The notes beneath the pieces were generated by a model. The model had not been told where the DNA came from, did no database searches, and worked only from the letters and a program-made list of their open reading frames with translations. A DNA stretch of 5,324 bases from Acidobacteriota bacterium (GTDB taxonomy: Bacteria > Acidobacteriota > Terriglobia > Terriglobales > Acidobacteriaceae). A program made the position numbers and the translations under genes. The stretch lies in assembly GCA_021798655.1 (NCBI GenBank), contig JAJZFE010000019.1:1-5324 (forward strand). The letters run 5' to 3'. Shown here in pieces: positions 4,744 to 5,324 of this stretch (its first letter is position 1; each line of letters opens with the position of its first letter).

Positions 4744-5324
4744 TTACGGCGTCTTCTCGATCTCCTTCTTGCCGATCTTCTTGCCCACCACCTTCATCCC
4801 CGGCAGTTGCGACTCGTCCCAACCGCCGCCCAACGCCTCGATCAGCGCAACCGATGTAGTCATCCGATTCGTCCGCAACGCCACCAGCGCCTGCTGATCG
4901 CTCAGCAGCGTCAACTGCGCCGTCATCACGTTCACGTACGGATCGACGCCCGTGTCATAGCGGCTCTGTTCCAGGCCCGCAAACTCCTGCGCCGACTGCG
5001 CTGCAGCCTCCTGCTGTCCCAGCTGCGTCGTCAGAATCCGCTCCGCAACCAACTGGTCTTCCACGTTCTGCACCGCGGTCAACACCGTCTGCCGATACGT
5101 CGCCACATCCGCGTTGTAGATCGACACATACTGCCGCACCGTCGCGCGACGCAGACCGCCGTCGAAGACCGTCTCGCTTACCGTCGGACCCACCGACCAG
5201 AACTTGCTCCCCCAATCCAGCAGGTTGGCAAGCGCAGAGCTCTCAAACCCGCCGCTGGCGCTCAACGACACCGTCGGATAGTACGCCGCATACGCAACGC
5301 CGATCTCCGCATTCGCCGCCGCCA
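4744..5324 (-). CDS. NodT/OprM-type outer-membrane efflux factor of an RND pump (C-terminal part, runs off right edge)
   Basis: The frame is open from the right edge to TAA at 4744-4746, showing 192 C-terminal residues of a protein usually about 450-500 long. It is the TolC-like outer-membrane channel of tripartite RND efflux systems. Recognisable family segments are ANAEIGVAYAAYYPTVSLSA near the visible start, the strand-forming VGPTVSETVFDGGLRRA, and the helical hairpin VLTAVQNVEDQLVAERIL. They are followed by the repeat-like SRYDTGVDPYVNVMTAQLTLLSDQ and ALIEALGGGWDES near the end. The last residues form a Lys-rich tail (VVGKKIGKKEIEKTP). The N-terminal signal and possible lipid-attachment cysteine lie outside the window. 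It ends 79 bp before the zinc dehydrogenase start, and that gene has its own promoter. This is probably the last gene of a separate efflux operon whose other members lie to the right; the pumped substrate cannot be told. Confidence 0.88.
   Translation of the reverse strand, partial: AAANAEIGVAYAAYYPTVSLSASGGFESSALANLLDWGSKFWSVGPTVSETVFDGGLRRATVRQYVSIYNADVATYRQTVLTAVQNVEDQLVAERILTTQLGQQEAAAQSAQEFAGLEQSRYDTGVDPYVNVMTAQLTLLSDQQALVALRTNRMTTSVALIEALGGGWDESQLPGMKVVGKKIGKKEIEKTP

Overview
The window is about 5.3 kb of high-GC bacterial chromosome. Codon usage is strongly biased to G/C at third positions. The gene complement, a REP-like extragenic repeat and a low-complexity, G/C-run-rich intergenic region most resemble soil Acidobacteriota (Terriglobia; Granulicella, Edaphobacter or Terriglobus type). 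This assignment rests on general resemblance, not on a search. No phage, IS element, CRISPR array or RNA gene was recognised.

Layout from left to right. (1) Bases 1-398, minus strand: the N-terminal part of an aldo/keto reductase of the L-galactose/L-fucose dehydrogenase type, running off the left edge. (2) Bases 399-560: a divergent control region with a palindrome and direct repeat lying inside recognisable promoter elements. (3) Bases 561-1604, plus strand: a LacI-family repressor. (4) Bases 1605-2085: a 481-bp non-coding gap between convergent genes, holding a 15-bp tandem repeat, two G-quadruplex-capable tracts on opposite strands, hairpins and stacked short duplications. (5) Bases 2086-3450, minus strand: a FucP-family sugar:proton symporter. 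(6) A 182-bp gap with a REP-like palindromic element. (7) Bases 3633-4664, minus strand: a zinc-dependent medium-chain dehydrogenase resembling L-galactonate dehydrogenase LgoD/YjjN. (8) A 79-bp promoter region. (9) Bases 4744-5324, minus strand: the C-terminal part of a NodT/OprM-type outer-membrane efflux factor, running off the right edge.

The first four genes read as a locus for oxidative use of a 6-carbon L-sugar, either L-fucose or L-galactose. FucP imports the sugar with protons, the aldo/keto reductase oxidises C1 to the lactone, and the zinc dehydrogenase oxidises a later acid intermediate. The LacI-type protein probably represses both transcription units. In support of this, the promoter regions of the aldo/keto reductase and the zinc dehydrogenase share a box of the form TTTASTGT-N4/5-TTACTG. 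The efflux gene at the right edge is probably unrelated.

Nothing here shows a wholly new system. The most interesting points are the possible L-galactose route, the shared operator candidate, the possible leaderless start of the repressor gene, and the structured intergenic region.
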